This document shows positions 1 through 9,602 of a DNA stretch of 64,000 bases, piece after piece; position 1 is the stretch's first letter; each line of letters starts with the position of its first letter. The position numbers and the translations under genes are program-made. A model generated the notes under the pieces. That model was not told the origin of the DNA. It did not search any database and was given only the letters and a program-made list of their open reading frames with translations. The stretch covers positions 62,001-126,000 of the forward strand of contig JAOTOM010005102.1 in NCBI GenBank assembly GCA_034440615.1, written 5' to 3'. This DNA comes from Ashinkailepas kermadecensis (Eukaryota; Arthropoda; Thecostraca; Neolepadidae).

Positions 1-1066
1 TAAAACATAGGACATGATGTGCTGATGAGATGCAGGATGCTGAATGGTACGTGGTGATCACATGCTGGAGGGATTGTGGTACGTGGTGATCACATGCAGG
101 ATGCAGGATGGTACGTGGTGATCACATGCTGGAGGGATTATGGTACGTGGTGATCACATGCTGGATGGATTATGGTACGTGGTGATTACATGCTGAAGGG
201 TACGTGGTGATTACATGCTGGGGGATTATGGTACGTGGTGATTACATGCTGGAGGGATTATGGTACGTGGTGATTACATGCTGGAGGGATTATGGTACGT
301 GGTGATTACATGCTGGAGGGATTATGGTACGTGGTGATTACATGCTGGAGGGATTATGGTACGTGGTGATTACATGCTGGAGGGATTATGGTACGTGGTG
401 ATTACATGCTGGAGGGATTATGGTACGTGGTGATCACATGCTGAAGGGTACGTGGTGATTACATGCTGGAGGGATTATGGTACGTGGTGATTACATGCTG
501 GAGGGATTATGGTACGTGGTGATTACATGCTGGAGGGATTATGGTACGTGGTGATTACATGCTGGAGGGATTATGGTACGTGGTGATTACATGCTGGAGG
601 GATTATGGTACGTGGTGATTACATGCTGGAGGGATTATGGTACGTGGTGATTACATGCTGAAGGGTACGTGGTGATCAAATGCTGGAGGGATTATGGTAC
701 GTGGTGATCACATGCTGGAGGGATTATGGTACGTGGTGATCACATGCTGGAGGGATTATGGTACGTGGTGATCACATGCTGGAGGGATTATGGTACGTGG
801 TGATTACATGCTAAAGGGTACGTGGTGATCAGACGCGGGAGGGATTGTGGTACGTGGTGATCAGATGCTGGAGGGATTGTGGTACGTGGTGATCAGACGC
901 GGGAGGGATTGTGGTACGTGGTGATCAGACGCGGGAGGGATTGTGGTACGTGGTGATCAGACGCTGGAGGGATTGTGGTACGTGGTGATCGGACACTGGA
1001 GGGATTGTGGTACGTGGTGATCAGACGCGGGAGGGATTGTGGTACGTGGTGATCACATGCTGGATG
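1..1066. repeat. 32-bp minisatellite
   Basis: Roughly 33 tandem copies of a 32-bp unit that begins GGTACGTGGTGATTACATGC and ends GGAGGGATTAT. Some copies are shortened to GCTGAAGG-type variants. The distal part (after about 830) shifts to a variant with GATCAGACGCGGG, so the array has local subfamilies. It runs off the left edge of the window. Each unit contains TATG|GTACGT, which looks like a splice donor; whether it derives from an exon edge, like the three arrays downstream, cannot be tested here. Confidence 0.95.
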
Positions 1067-2072
1067 GATCATGAGACGCCGTCATCGGAATACATACAAA
1101 ACGAAACATAACAAGGGCGCAGCACAAATAAACTGTGAATGGGACAGGCGAAATCAACCCCCGGAATCGTGCCAACCACCCGCCTGCGAACGGCGAAACC
1201 ACGCCGTCCAGATCCAATCCGGACAGCCCATCGCTCTCCGCCAGACGACAGCAGTCCCGCAGGCCGCGGGCGTCGGCTGCGTGCCCGCCGGGCATGCCGT
1301 GACCCCGGGTCGCAGCTCACGGGCGCGGAGCGGCTCTGCCGCGGCGACGATTAGCTCGGGGGGGCAGAGTGGGGCCGTGACAGGCTGCGTCTGCCGACCG
1401 CCACTCGGCTCATGGCACGGGCCGACGGCCACAAAAGGCGGCCGCCACTCGCCGCCGCCGCCGACCCGCTCATGATTAGTGGATGGTGATTGGGAAAGTT
1501 GCCGCCGCGGGGGTCGATGACGCCACCGGGCCGCCGTCGGCGTCGCCGGCTCTGTTGTCAGCGCCGGTGTCGGCTCGCCCGTTCGCCGGCGTCGTTTCAC
1601 AGCGCGACACGGACGGACGAGAGTCGACTGTGGAGGCGGCACCCGGTGGGCGGGGCGATTGATGACGTTCCGCCAATAGGATGGCGCCGTGTCCGCTCAC
1701 TAAATGCATACACTCATTATTTCGATCTGCTGGCTTAACGACGAAGATCAATCTTTTATGGCGGTCCTTTGAGTCCCAAATGGGCCTACAGGTTCAGAAG
1801 TTAATTGGTTGTTGTAATTACAAACACGCTTGATACCAAGTTGTAACCGTTTTCGCTCGGCTTCATGGTGTATTTTGGGGTGTTGTCCTCGGCTCCGACT
1901 AGCGAATTGAGGTTGACTGGCTGCACCACAGGCCTGACCGTCTGCTCTACCGACCTAATTGGCCACTCTCCGACCTGACCATCTGTTCTACCGATCTGAC
2001 TGTCTACTCTACCGACCTGACCTTGCGTGAATGCACGGGATTTCGTCTGTTTAATTATTTTGTATTCTTCAG
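1067..2072 (+). other. Presumed kinesin intron, CpG-rich in part
   Basis: Non-coding as far as I can see. Bases 1,130-1,680 are GC- and CpG-rich and carry overlapping short ORFs on both strands with no recognisable domain. No P-loop (GQTGSGK-type) coding sequence was found here in any frame. A short degenerate repeat of 'ctaccgacctgac' occurs at about 1,930-2,025. The last 30 bases are a strong polypyrimidine tract leading to the acceptor at 2,072. Confidence 0.5.
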
Positions 2073-2158
2073 GAATTCCCTGGAATAATGCCGCGGCTGT
2101 GTGAAGATCTATTGGACAGGTTGGCTTCCACCGAATCTGATGGCACAATAAACATGAG
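2073..2158 (+). CDS. Kinesin-3 motor exon a (PGIMPRLCEDLL segment)
   Basis: This internal exon of 86 nt enters in phase 0. It encodes EFPGIMPRLCEDLLDRLAST and onward to NM, ending with a two-base remainder AG. The segment matches the conserved kinesin-3 stretch 'GxIPRxCExLFxRI' before the central strand. The acceptor is textbook (a T-rich tract then CTTCAG) and the donor is ATGAG|GTAAAT. The AG remainder joins the first C of the next exon to make a serine, giving NMSCVEVYNETVRDLL, which reads through correctly. Codon use is less GC-rich than in later exons. The exon lies in a + strand gene whose first exons, including the ATP-binding P-loop, are upstream of the window. Seen: splice sites, frame and motif. 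Inferred: that this exon is spliced in vivo. Confidence 0.82.
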
Positions 2159-2668
2159 GTAAATTATCAACTATGGGCTTCAACTTTTCTTTGCCAGGCG
2201 GGCTTCATGGCTTGCTCAATATGTTGTGGTTGTGTCGCAGATATACAGCTTTTCTTCTGTTCTGTCCCTTCAAGCCGCTGAAGCATCGTATTTAAATTAA
2301 CAATCTCGCATATTTCTAAACATGTAGTCAAAAGTCCATTCATACTGCGAACCTAACATTGAACAACCCTAATACAGAATAAACGTAGATCACAAACCTC
2401 AGGACACACTCAATAAAATCTAGCAACAACAATGTGTGCACGCTTTCCTCTGAGCGCATCGTATTGGTGCAATTAGTATTTTTAAGTCGTGTCGGCCATG
2501 TTCATTGGTGCAAAGAGTGTTTATAGGTTGTGTCGATCATGCCCATTGGTGCAGCAGAATGAGGAAAACTCCAATGTTTTTGTCATCATGTTGTGCTCAC
2601 TGCCAAATGTGTGAATGCGGCCCATTCCACACACGAGACCAACGCAGACGCCACCGCCTGACTTACAG
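2159..2668 (+). other. Kinesin intron a-b
   Basis: A 510-nt intron with donor GTAAAT and acceptor CTGACTTACAG. A 34-36-nt stretch starting TCATTGGTGCAA recurs about twice near 2,460-2,560. Nothing else recognisable. Confidence 0.6.
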
Positions 2669-2769
2669 CTGTGTCGAAGTGTACAACGAGACCGTACGGG
2701 ACCTCCTCTCCGGCCAGCCGCGGGGCCTTCGGGTCAGGGAGCACCCGCGCACCGGACCCTACGTCCAAG
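2669..2769 (+). CDS. Kinesin-3 motor exon b (VEVYNETVRDLL)
   Basis: A 101-nt exon encoding CVEVYNETVRDLLSGQ and LRVREHPRTGPYVQ. These are two hallmark kinesin-3 stretches: the E-(I/V)-YNE-x-VRDLL strand/helix, and LRVREHPxxGPYV, which forms part of the microtubule-facing side of the motor. The acceptor is GACTTACAG|C and the chosen donor is CCAAG|GTGGGT after 2,769, leaving a single G. That G joins GC of the next exon to give GPYVQGLGVH, matching the family pattern GPYVxGLS. The last 50 nt of this exon plus the first 14 nt of the intron form the founding unit of a tandem array, so seven further donor copies follow. The donor at 2,769 keeps the normal protein; those at 2,832 and 2,895 would add 21 or 42 residues in frame. 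Confidence 0.85.
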
Positions 2770-3206
2770 GTGGGTGCCGGCAGCGGGGCCTTCGGGTCAG
2801 GAAGCACCTGCGCACCGGACCCTACGTCCAAGGTGGGTGCCGGCAGCGGGGCCTTCGGGTCAGGAAGCACCTGCGCACCGGACCCTACGTCCAAGGTGGG
2901 TGCCGGCCTTCGGGTCAGGGGAGCATCCGCGCACCGGACCCTACGTCCAAGGTGGGTGCCGGCAGCGGGGCCTTCGGGTCAGGGAGCACCCGCGCACCGG
3001 ACCCTACGTCCAAGGTGGGTGCCGGCCTTCGGGTCAGGGAACATCCGCGCACTGGACCCTTCGTCCAAGGTGGGTGCCGGCAGCGGGGCCTTCGGGTCAC
3101 GGAACACCGGCGCACCGGACCCGACGTCCAAGGTGGGTGCCGGCCTTCGGGTCACGTCACGGAACACCCGCGCACCGGACCCGACGTCCAAGGTGGGTGT
3201 CGGCTC
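2719..3206 (+). repeat. Exon-donor-derived minisatellite, 8 copies
   Basis: Eight tandem copies, mostly 63 bp, some shortened to 55-60 bp. Each copy holds the coding sequence for LRVREHPRTGPYVQ followed by CCAAG|GTGGGTG. Exon bases up to the junction lie at 2,769, 2,832, 2,895, 2,951, 3,014, 3,069, 3,132 and 3,192. Later copies carry substitutions such as AGGAAGCACCTG and CCGACGTCC, while the donor itself is unchanged in all eight. Confidence 0.93.
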
Positions 3207-4443
3207 CCACCTCTGCGACAGCCGGTGACGGACGCGTGACGGAAGGTGCTGAGGCCGGGCCGCCTGATTCCCGGGCTATCGGCAGCACATCGGAACTGCG
3301 GCTCCACTGTGGACGCGCTGGCCTTTGGGGATACGCGGAAACGGCGCCTGTGCCACAGCCGGCCGTGTGATCGATTGGCCGGTCGGTAATTGCTGTCGCG
3401 GTGATGGGTTGCCTGTTTAAGGGCTTGCTGCCGCGGGCTGACGGCGTCAATTTCGAGCTCGCAGTCGGCTATCTCAGCCAGAACTGACGTGGAACACGTT
3501 CAACATGTGGTGGTGGTGGGGGATTGGCGCTTTAGTGTGCGCCGACTACCTAGGTCACTTTGCACCCATCAGACATACAAGACAGGTGGTGAAGAGTGCA
3601 AATTGGTTAAGTACGCTTGTCGGGAAAGATATCCGTGTTCTCAACATGGAAAGGCGGAGAAATGTGCTTGCAGCCTGCCCTACAAATGCGCTTCGATGCA
3701 TGTGTATATCCTCACCTTCCTAACCGCTGACACCGAACACTACAAACACAAGTCAACACGCACGCAGGGGGGGGGGGGGGGGGAATCCACCCACCCCTCC
3801 TGCTTTTTTAGACCTCATAAACCGACATCGATATTGTAACTGCATCTTGTGACTGCTAAACAAATATCAGAGCACGGTATGCAAACAATTCGTTTTATTA
3901 AATCCGTGGGTAAATATAGAAACTGCGGGGGTGCAAAGTCGACCGATCAGCCCTCAGCCACCCTCCGGCCGGCCGGCCGACCGCAGAGCGTCCAGGGTCA
4001 CCAAGGTTTCGTCGGCGCCGCCTAAGGCGGTGCGGTGTGCCACACAACCTTGACCCCGTTTGATCCTGGATGCATCAACCTAGGGTTATGAAATTTATAC
4101 TGCAGTGAGTTCATTACAACCATAATATGTTGTCCAAATCATGCGCTTATTGCTTCAGTAGTTTCCGAGATATCGTGGGAGGGGTGGAATCCGCCCCCCC
4201 CAATCTGAGCCTTGTTATGTGAGAGTTCCTTCGGTGCGCGTGTCAACATTCTTCCACCAAGTCTAATAACACACACGGATAGAACCACTCGCTCAAGCAA
4301 ACGATAGCTCAAACACCCTTCGTCAACCCTACGCTGAGCGAATCGCTTCACTCGTTCAACACGGCCATCCCCCTTCAACACCCGAAAGCCAAGCAGACCA
4401 GTTCCACCAACCGCACGAGCAGTCACGATGACCGCCTTCGCAG
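3207..4443 (+). other. Kinesin intron b-c remainder
   Basis: No gene seen. There is a 15-nt G run at about 3,768-3,782, a CpG-rich patch at 3,950-4,030, and otherwise unique-looking sequence. The intron ends in CCGCCTTCGCAG before 4,444. Confidence 0.5.
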
Positions 4444-4648
4444 GCCTGGGTGTCCACCGTGTGGCGTCTGGGCGGCAGCTGCACACGCTGCTGGGCCGGG
4501 CCGCCAGCCGGCGGCAGGCCGGCGCCACCCACGTCAACCGCCTGAGCAGCCGCAGCCACGCGCTGGTCACCGTCAGCCTGTGCAGCCGACCGGCCGCCGG
4601 CGGACGGCCGCTGCACTCCACACTGCACCTGGTGGACCTGGCCGGAAG
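4444..4648 (+). CDS. Kinesin-3 motor exon c (switch I and start of switch II)
   Basis: A 205-nt exon encoding GLGVHRVASGRQLHTLLGRA onward, then switch I as VNRLSSRSH (the canonical N-x-x-S-S-R-S-H that senses the nucleotide gamma-phosphate), a beta strand ALVTVSL, and LHLVDLAG at the end. The exon breaks inside switch II: GGA-AG before the donor, with T of the next exon completing the serine of DLAGSE. The acceptor is TTCGCAG|GC and the donor GGAAG|GTGGGT. Compared with typical kinesin-3 motors the loop after switch I is short and the usual MND before SSRSH is VNR. The last bases of the exon seed a 27-bp tandem array running into the intron. Frame continuity with both neighbouring exons makes the call firm. 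Confidence 0.88.
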
Positions 4649-5279
4649 GTGGGTGGGCGGCGACCTGGTCCGTAGGTGGGTGGCCGGCTACCTGGTCCGA
4701 GGGTGGGTGGGCGGCGACCTGGTCCGTAGGTGGGTGGCCGGCTACCTGGTCGGACGGTGGGTGGCCGGCTACCTGGTCCGTAGGTGGGTGGGCGGCTACC
4801 TGGTCCGTAGGTGGGTGGCCGGCTACCTGGTCCGTAGGTGGGTGGCCGGCGACCTGGCCGGAAGGTGGGTGGGCGGCGACCTGGCCGGACGGTGGGTGGC
4901 CGGCTACCTGGTCCGAAGGTGGGTGGGCGGCTACCTGGTCGGACAGTGGGTGGGCGGCGACCTGGTCCGAAGGTGGGTGGGCGGCTACCTGGTCGGACAG
5001 TGGGTGGGCGGCGACCTGGTCCGAAGGTGGGTGGACGGCGACCTGGTCCGTAGGTGGGTGGCCGGCTACCTGGTCCGAAGGTGGGTGGGCGGCTACCTGG
5101 CCGGACGGTGGGTGGCCGGCTACCTGGTCCGAAGGTGGGTGGGCGGCTACCTGGTCGGACGGTGGGTGGGCGGCGACCTGGTCCGAAGGTGGGTGGGCGG
5201 CGACCTGGTCCGTAGGTGGGTGGCCGGCTACCTGGTCCGTAGGTGGGTGGCCGGCTACCTAGTCCGAAGGTGGGTGGGC
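4640..5279 (+). repeat. Exon-donor-derived 27-bp minisatellite
   Basis: About 23 tandem copies of a 27-bp unit of the type GTGGGTGGGCGGCGACCTGG + TCCGTAG. The founding copy is the end of the kinesin exon, GACCTGGCCGGAAG|GTGGGTGG. Because the unit is 9 codons long, the exon frame stays open through the whole array (repeating RWVGGDLVR / RWVAGYLVR). Most copies keep AG|GTGGGT, so many are plausible in-frame donors. Variant copies have GGACGGTGGG or GGACAGTGGG. Confidence 0.94.
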
Positions 5280-5398
5280 GCGAGAGGCGCGTGGTGCATG
5301 GTGTGCAGACATGCGAGGTCCGGCCGCGGCGACGCTTGGGGTCAGGGGTCACGTCAGGCGCTGGCCATTGAGGTGCAATCCTCGGCCTTGTCGTGCGC

Positions 5399-5432
<34 letters not shown>

Positions 5433-6099
5433 GTGTGTATGTGTATGTGTGTGTGTGTGTACGTGTGTATGTGTGTTTGTTTGTGTGCATGGGCACACAT
5501 TCGTATATACGTCTATATATGCATGGAGACATGTTGATGCGCAAATGTACGTACATCTACAGATGTTTCAAGAATTAATGAACATATGCACTAAATAGCA
5601 GCCAATTACCAGACCATTACTCGAATCTTTCAGTGTTAGTGTGCAACATCATGGCTGTAAATTTGTGACTGGCTCCTATCTTGAACCACACTATCATTAC
5701 TGTGATCGTCATTCAGTAGTCAATTGTACTACCATTCACAGCGGAGAACCCCCATAATTTGCGGGGGTTGGGGGGGGGGTCGAAGCTGAAATATATGTAA
5801 AGTTTTCTGCGGGAAGCTGAATTAGCTCGTAAAAACGTCCCATTATTTATTAACTTTGTCTGGATTTTGCTCGATAAAGAAGAGGTCATAGAACTCTCAA
5901 CCGCTTTACTGGGTGTGCTATTTCCACCAGACTACCATCAGTGAGTGCAGGGTGTGTCACTCAGGCCACAATTGAACTGAATCGTGCATCAGTCTGGTGC
6001 ATTAGTGACTCGGTGCGCGCCGTCTCGCCGCGGGCGGCCCCGCAAACACGGCCGACAGGCCGCGCCAGAACCGCCTCACGTGCGTCACCACTGTCACAG
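5280..6099 (+). other. Kinesin intron c-d with (AT)n/(GT)n microsatellite
   Basis: An AT/GT microsatellite lies at about 5,398-5,480 and a G run at 5,767-5,780. No coding signal was seen until the acceptor CACTGTCACAG at 6,099. Confidence 0.6.
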
Positions 6100-6200
6100 T
6101 GAACGTGCCGACGGCGGTCAGCTGAGCGCGCGCCGCCTCAAGGAGGCAGCCAGCATCAACCGGTCTCTGGTGGCGCTGGGCAACGTCATCTCGGCTCTGG
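6100..6200 (+). CDS. Kinesin-3 motor exon d (SERADGGQ...INRSLVALGNVISAL)
   Basis: A 101-nt exon completing switch II (DLAG+SERA) and encoding LSARRLKEAASINRSLVALG then NVISAL, the relay helix region found in all kinesins (family form: RLKEGxxINKSLxxLGxVIxAL). The acceptor is ACTGTCACAG|T and the donor CTCTGG|GTGAGT, a strong consensus. The exon enters after two bases and leaves one, consistent with both neighbours. The family Gly in KEGxxINKSL is Ala here and Lys is Arg, mild divergence. Contact with tubulin through this helix is known for the family; nothing here tests activity. Confidence 0.88.
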
Positions 6201-7396
6201 GTGAGTGGCCATCGACGTCCTCCACTGGGCCCAGGTCCACGTGGCGCTCGAGACCCAGCCAGATGCGGGGAATTCAGCAATGGCCTGGCGTGTTTTATCA
6301 TGAAAAGTGTCGTTGGAAAAACAATGCAAAGGTAAAAGGCACTGCAGAAACAGAGTGGATGCTTTGGACACTTTAAGACATCTCCACTTTCGGAAGTATG
6401 CACATAGTAGGACAGATTTTCAGTGCAATCAGGTTTGTTGATTGCCAACTACTTCTGTTAGTTTCTTTTTAACGTGATCTGTGTGGTGTTATGTATATAA
6501 ACTGTTAGTGGTCGAGTCGTGTGGTCGAGTGTACAATCGACTTACTTGACTTACTTGACTTACTCTGCACAATCGACTTACTTGACACGCTTTAAATAGC
6601 CTTTTAAAGGTTCCTGTTTCCACGTAACTCCACAGTGGCGGTTTGCAAAACACTTCTGAGTAGGGAATCGTGAGGGTAAGGGGATCATTCTCCTTTCATC
6701 TGCTCATGTCACGGAATTATCAATTGCATTGCAACTTCTTTCGGTACTGAAAACACGGAAAATTGGTGGCGCCATTTGCCATCGGCCCGATGCTTCGCTC
6801 CTCACCTCGACTGTAGGTGGCGGTAATTTGTCACAACCAGGTGGCAGCACCGGGTGCTTTGGTTGCGCTCCGCGTGGCTTGAATGCCTGTCTGAAGAACT
6901 GTTGACAGCCATCACTTGCACATGCCTGAAATGAAAAATTCAAATAACACTGGCTGTTAAAAGTGAGCAGATCCAATTTGGCCATCGAGTTCGGAGCCTT
7001 TCCCTGCTCATTAACCGTTCGCCTATGACGCATCAATTTCCCTCCACACAAAACATATCATGCATCACATATCAAACTCTGTGATGGCCGCCATGGTCGC
7101 ATCAGAAACACCCGCATTTGTGTGCCTCTACTCTTCTGAACGTTACGCGACAGACACCATGCTAATTGTCCACGCGCAGTTGTCAAGTGTCCGCGCTTGT
7201 CTCGTAGCGAGTTCTCAAAATTACTCCACATAAGTATTATCACCGGCCGAAAGCGCTTGCAGACTGACTGGAATCACAGATCAAAAGCGGCAAAGCAAAA
7301 GCCGAATGTCAGTGCCACGCACCTGCTCGCTGGTTTCTCCGAACGGCACCAGCCGAGCGCAATCACGCCGATGACCTGACACCGTGTCGCCCCCAG
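6201..7396 (+). other. Kinesin intron d-e
   Basis: No gene seen. A short direct repeat of CTTACTTGA lies at 6,541-6,585. The 3' end has a branch-like TGACCTGAC and a C-rich tract before CCCCCAG at 7,396. Confidence 0.55.
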
Positions 7397-7573
7397 CCGA
7401 GCGGAGTCGATCGCCTGCGGACAGCCGGCCGGGGTCAGATAGGTCAGAGAGGTCAGAGAGGTCAGCTGATCACAGACACCGCCGCGGGCCGTTCGTGTCA
7501 TACCGCAGCTCGGTGCTCACCTGGCTCCTCAAGGACACACTCGGCGGAAACTCCAAGACGGTCATGGTCGCAA
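7397..7573 (+). CDS. Kinesin-3 motor exon e (loop 12 and [16 protein letters not shown])
   Basis: A 177-nt exon. The first part encodes a long Arg/Ser-rich stretch ([20 protein letters not shown] and on to HRHRRGPF). The second part encodes [20 protein letters not shown] then SKTVMVA, the conserved alpha-5 region; [16 protein letters not shown] is typical of kinesin-3 and close to the KIF16B/STARD9 form. The stretch between ISAL and FVxYR corresponds to loop 12, the lysine-rich K-loop of kinesin-3. Here it is longer and basic through Arg rather than Lys. The family VPYRDS is VSYRSS. A 9-bp coding repeat (AGGTCAGAG) lies at 7,440-7,466. The acceptor is CGCCCCCAG|CC and the donor CGCAA|GTAGGT, leaving one base that makes Thr with the next exon. 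Confidence 0.87.
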
Positions 7574-9239
7574 GTAGGTGTGATGAGCGCGCATGGAGGC
7601 AGCCTCTTAAAATATGTCATGTACTGGAGGGGAAACTGGATGGAAAACTTCCGTGCGACGGAGCGAGCAAGATGTGTGATGCGATCCACGAATTCCTAAT
7701 GCATACAAGAAATAAAGATCAGTGTGACTGGACAAACACATATGACAGTGTACTTGGGTACATTGGGTATATAGTCGGCGCAAAGGCAATCTTGTTCTTG
7801 TTTGTTTAATGGTTGATTCCTACCATCCATTCATTGTGTGCAATTATTTCATTTTGTGAGGTGATCTGTCTATGCTTTGAAAATGAAGCGTAAAATTGTG
7901 AATCAGAACATACAAATGTTCAGATATCCGTGGGGGCGCCTAAGGTGGCCCGGGGTGACCGCCGCCCTTTTCCCGCCACTTAAAACTCGCTATTTTGTAT
8001 TTCATTATGTTTTCCAAGGAATGAAATATACGTATCTTGAACTCCAAAATAAAGCAGCCGGTATCCGACAATCATTTGGTAGGGAAGGGAGGGGTCAGGT
8101 CTTCCGGACGAAAACCTGTGCCAGTGAAGATCGGGTACGCACTTGCGCACCCAATGGGTTGCCGGGATGCCCCCGATAGATCAGGTGTGTTGTTTGCCAG
8201 AAAAGATTTGGGTACACACTAGCGCACCCAAGGGGTTTACCGGGATGCCACCTATGGATGAAGTTTGCTGTTTCCGTAGCCTACAAATTTGACAATGAAG
8301 ACCAATCTTATCAAGTCATACCCCGTGCTTGATAAATTTGCTTTCCAAAGAAAAAGGCTTTTAGTGAAATCAGAGAGTAACACTGCCGTCCAGCTAGTAA
8401 AACACAAAGAAAAACGGGAGCTTCGCCAATCCTGGCCACTCCATTGAGAGAATCCTGAAGGTAACCCTGATAACTCTTAATAATTCCAACGTGGAAATAG
8501 TGGCCTACTGAACACTGCGCGGTGGATGGTGGTGTAACATATTTCATATTGTTGGAACAGTCGTTCCTCAACTAGGCAGAGTGTATTTTATTGGCCTCAC
8601 TCGAGCGTATTCGCTTTATTGATATTGATGCCCCGTAACAGATATTATTAGTTTGATTATATCCATGGAGGTTCCCTGGCGAACTTCGCTCGATTGAAAA
8701 CAAAGAAATCATCAAGGATCAAAATACCTGGCACAATTATATTGTGTAAGAGTTTTTTTGTGACAATTGTTGTGATTCTATTCACTTGATTGATTGATGA
8801 TTCACAATTATATTGTGACAATTCTATTGTCAATGGTTTTTCTGACTTGCAAAATGAGGGCAGGCAGGAGGACATGCGCGGAACATTCTTAAATCGACAA
8901 CATCATCAATGAGTTTATTCTGCGAACCGTACGACTTCAAGCCACTCTTTCCCACCTCACACCTCTCTATCCCGAGCAAGCGTTGTCGCCTTTAAAACCA
9001 AGATCCGCCCCTTCATTTGATGTCCAAATTGCCCATATGCTCCACCAACGGCTGTGCTTCCATAGCTTTCAACCTTGGCGGTGTATATTTAGGTCAAGGA
9101 CACGCCAGCTGAGCTGCGCGAGCCGGCAGTGGGCCGCCATGCTGCATAATTGAGCCGACGGCGGTGGGCGGCGATGTTGTCGAGCACGGTAGGCGGCGGT
9201 GAGTATTCGATGGTCGTGCGGTGGAGCTCGGATGGTCGC

Positions 9240-9602
9240 GGTGTGCTTTACACCCCATACACACGTGCTACTAGGGATGAGGTACACTTTGCACCCCATA
9301 CACACGTGCTACTATGGCATGAAGTAGCCTTTGCAACCCGTACGCACGTGCTACTAGGTATGAGGTACACTTTACACCCCATACACACTTGCCACTGGGT
9401 ACGAGGTAGCTTTTACAGCCCGTACCCACGTGATACTAGGTACGAAGTAGCCTTTACATCTCGTGCACACGTGCTACTAGGCACGAGGTAGCCTTTACAG
9501 CCCTTACTCACGAGCTACAAGATACGAGGTCGCCTTTACAGCCCGTACGCACGTGCTGCTAGGTACGAGGTACGCTTTACAGCGCCTACCCACGTGCTAA
9601 TA
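9240..9602. repeat. About 41-bp tandem repeat with CACGTG boxes
   Basis: Nine degenerate copies of about 41 bp. Each contains a version of CACGTGCTACTAGG followed by a GAGGTACACTTTACA-like segment. Six or seven copies keep the palindromic hexamer CACGTG. Confidence 0.88.

Noticed and set aside
1..1066. CRISPR-like regular repeats
   Set aside because: Units are contiguous with no unique spacers, and the genome is eukaryotic; this is a minisatellite.
1071..1700. P-loop exon of the kinesin
   Set aside because: I looked for GQTGSGK-type coding in the + frames of this GC-rich block and did not find it; it is probably upstream of the window.
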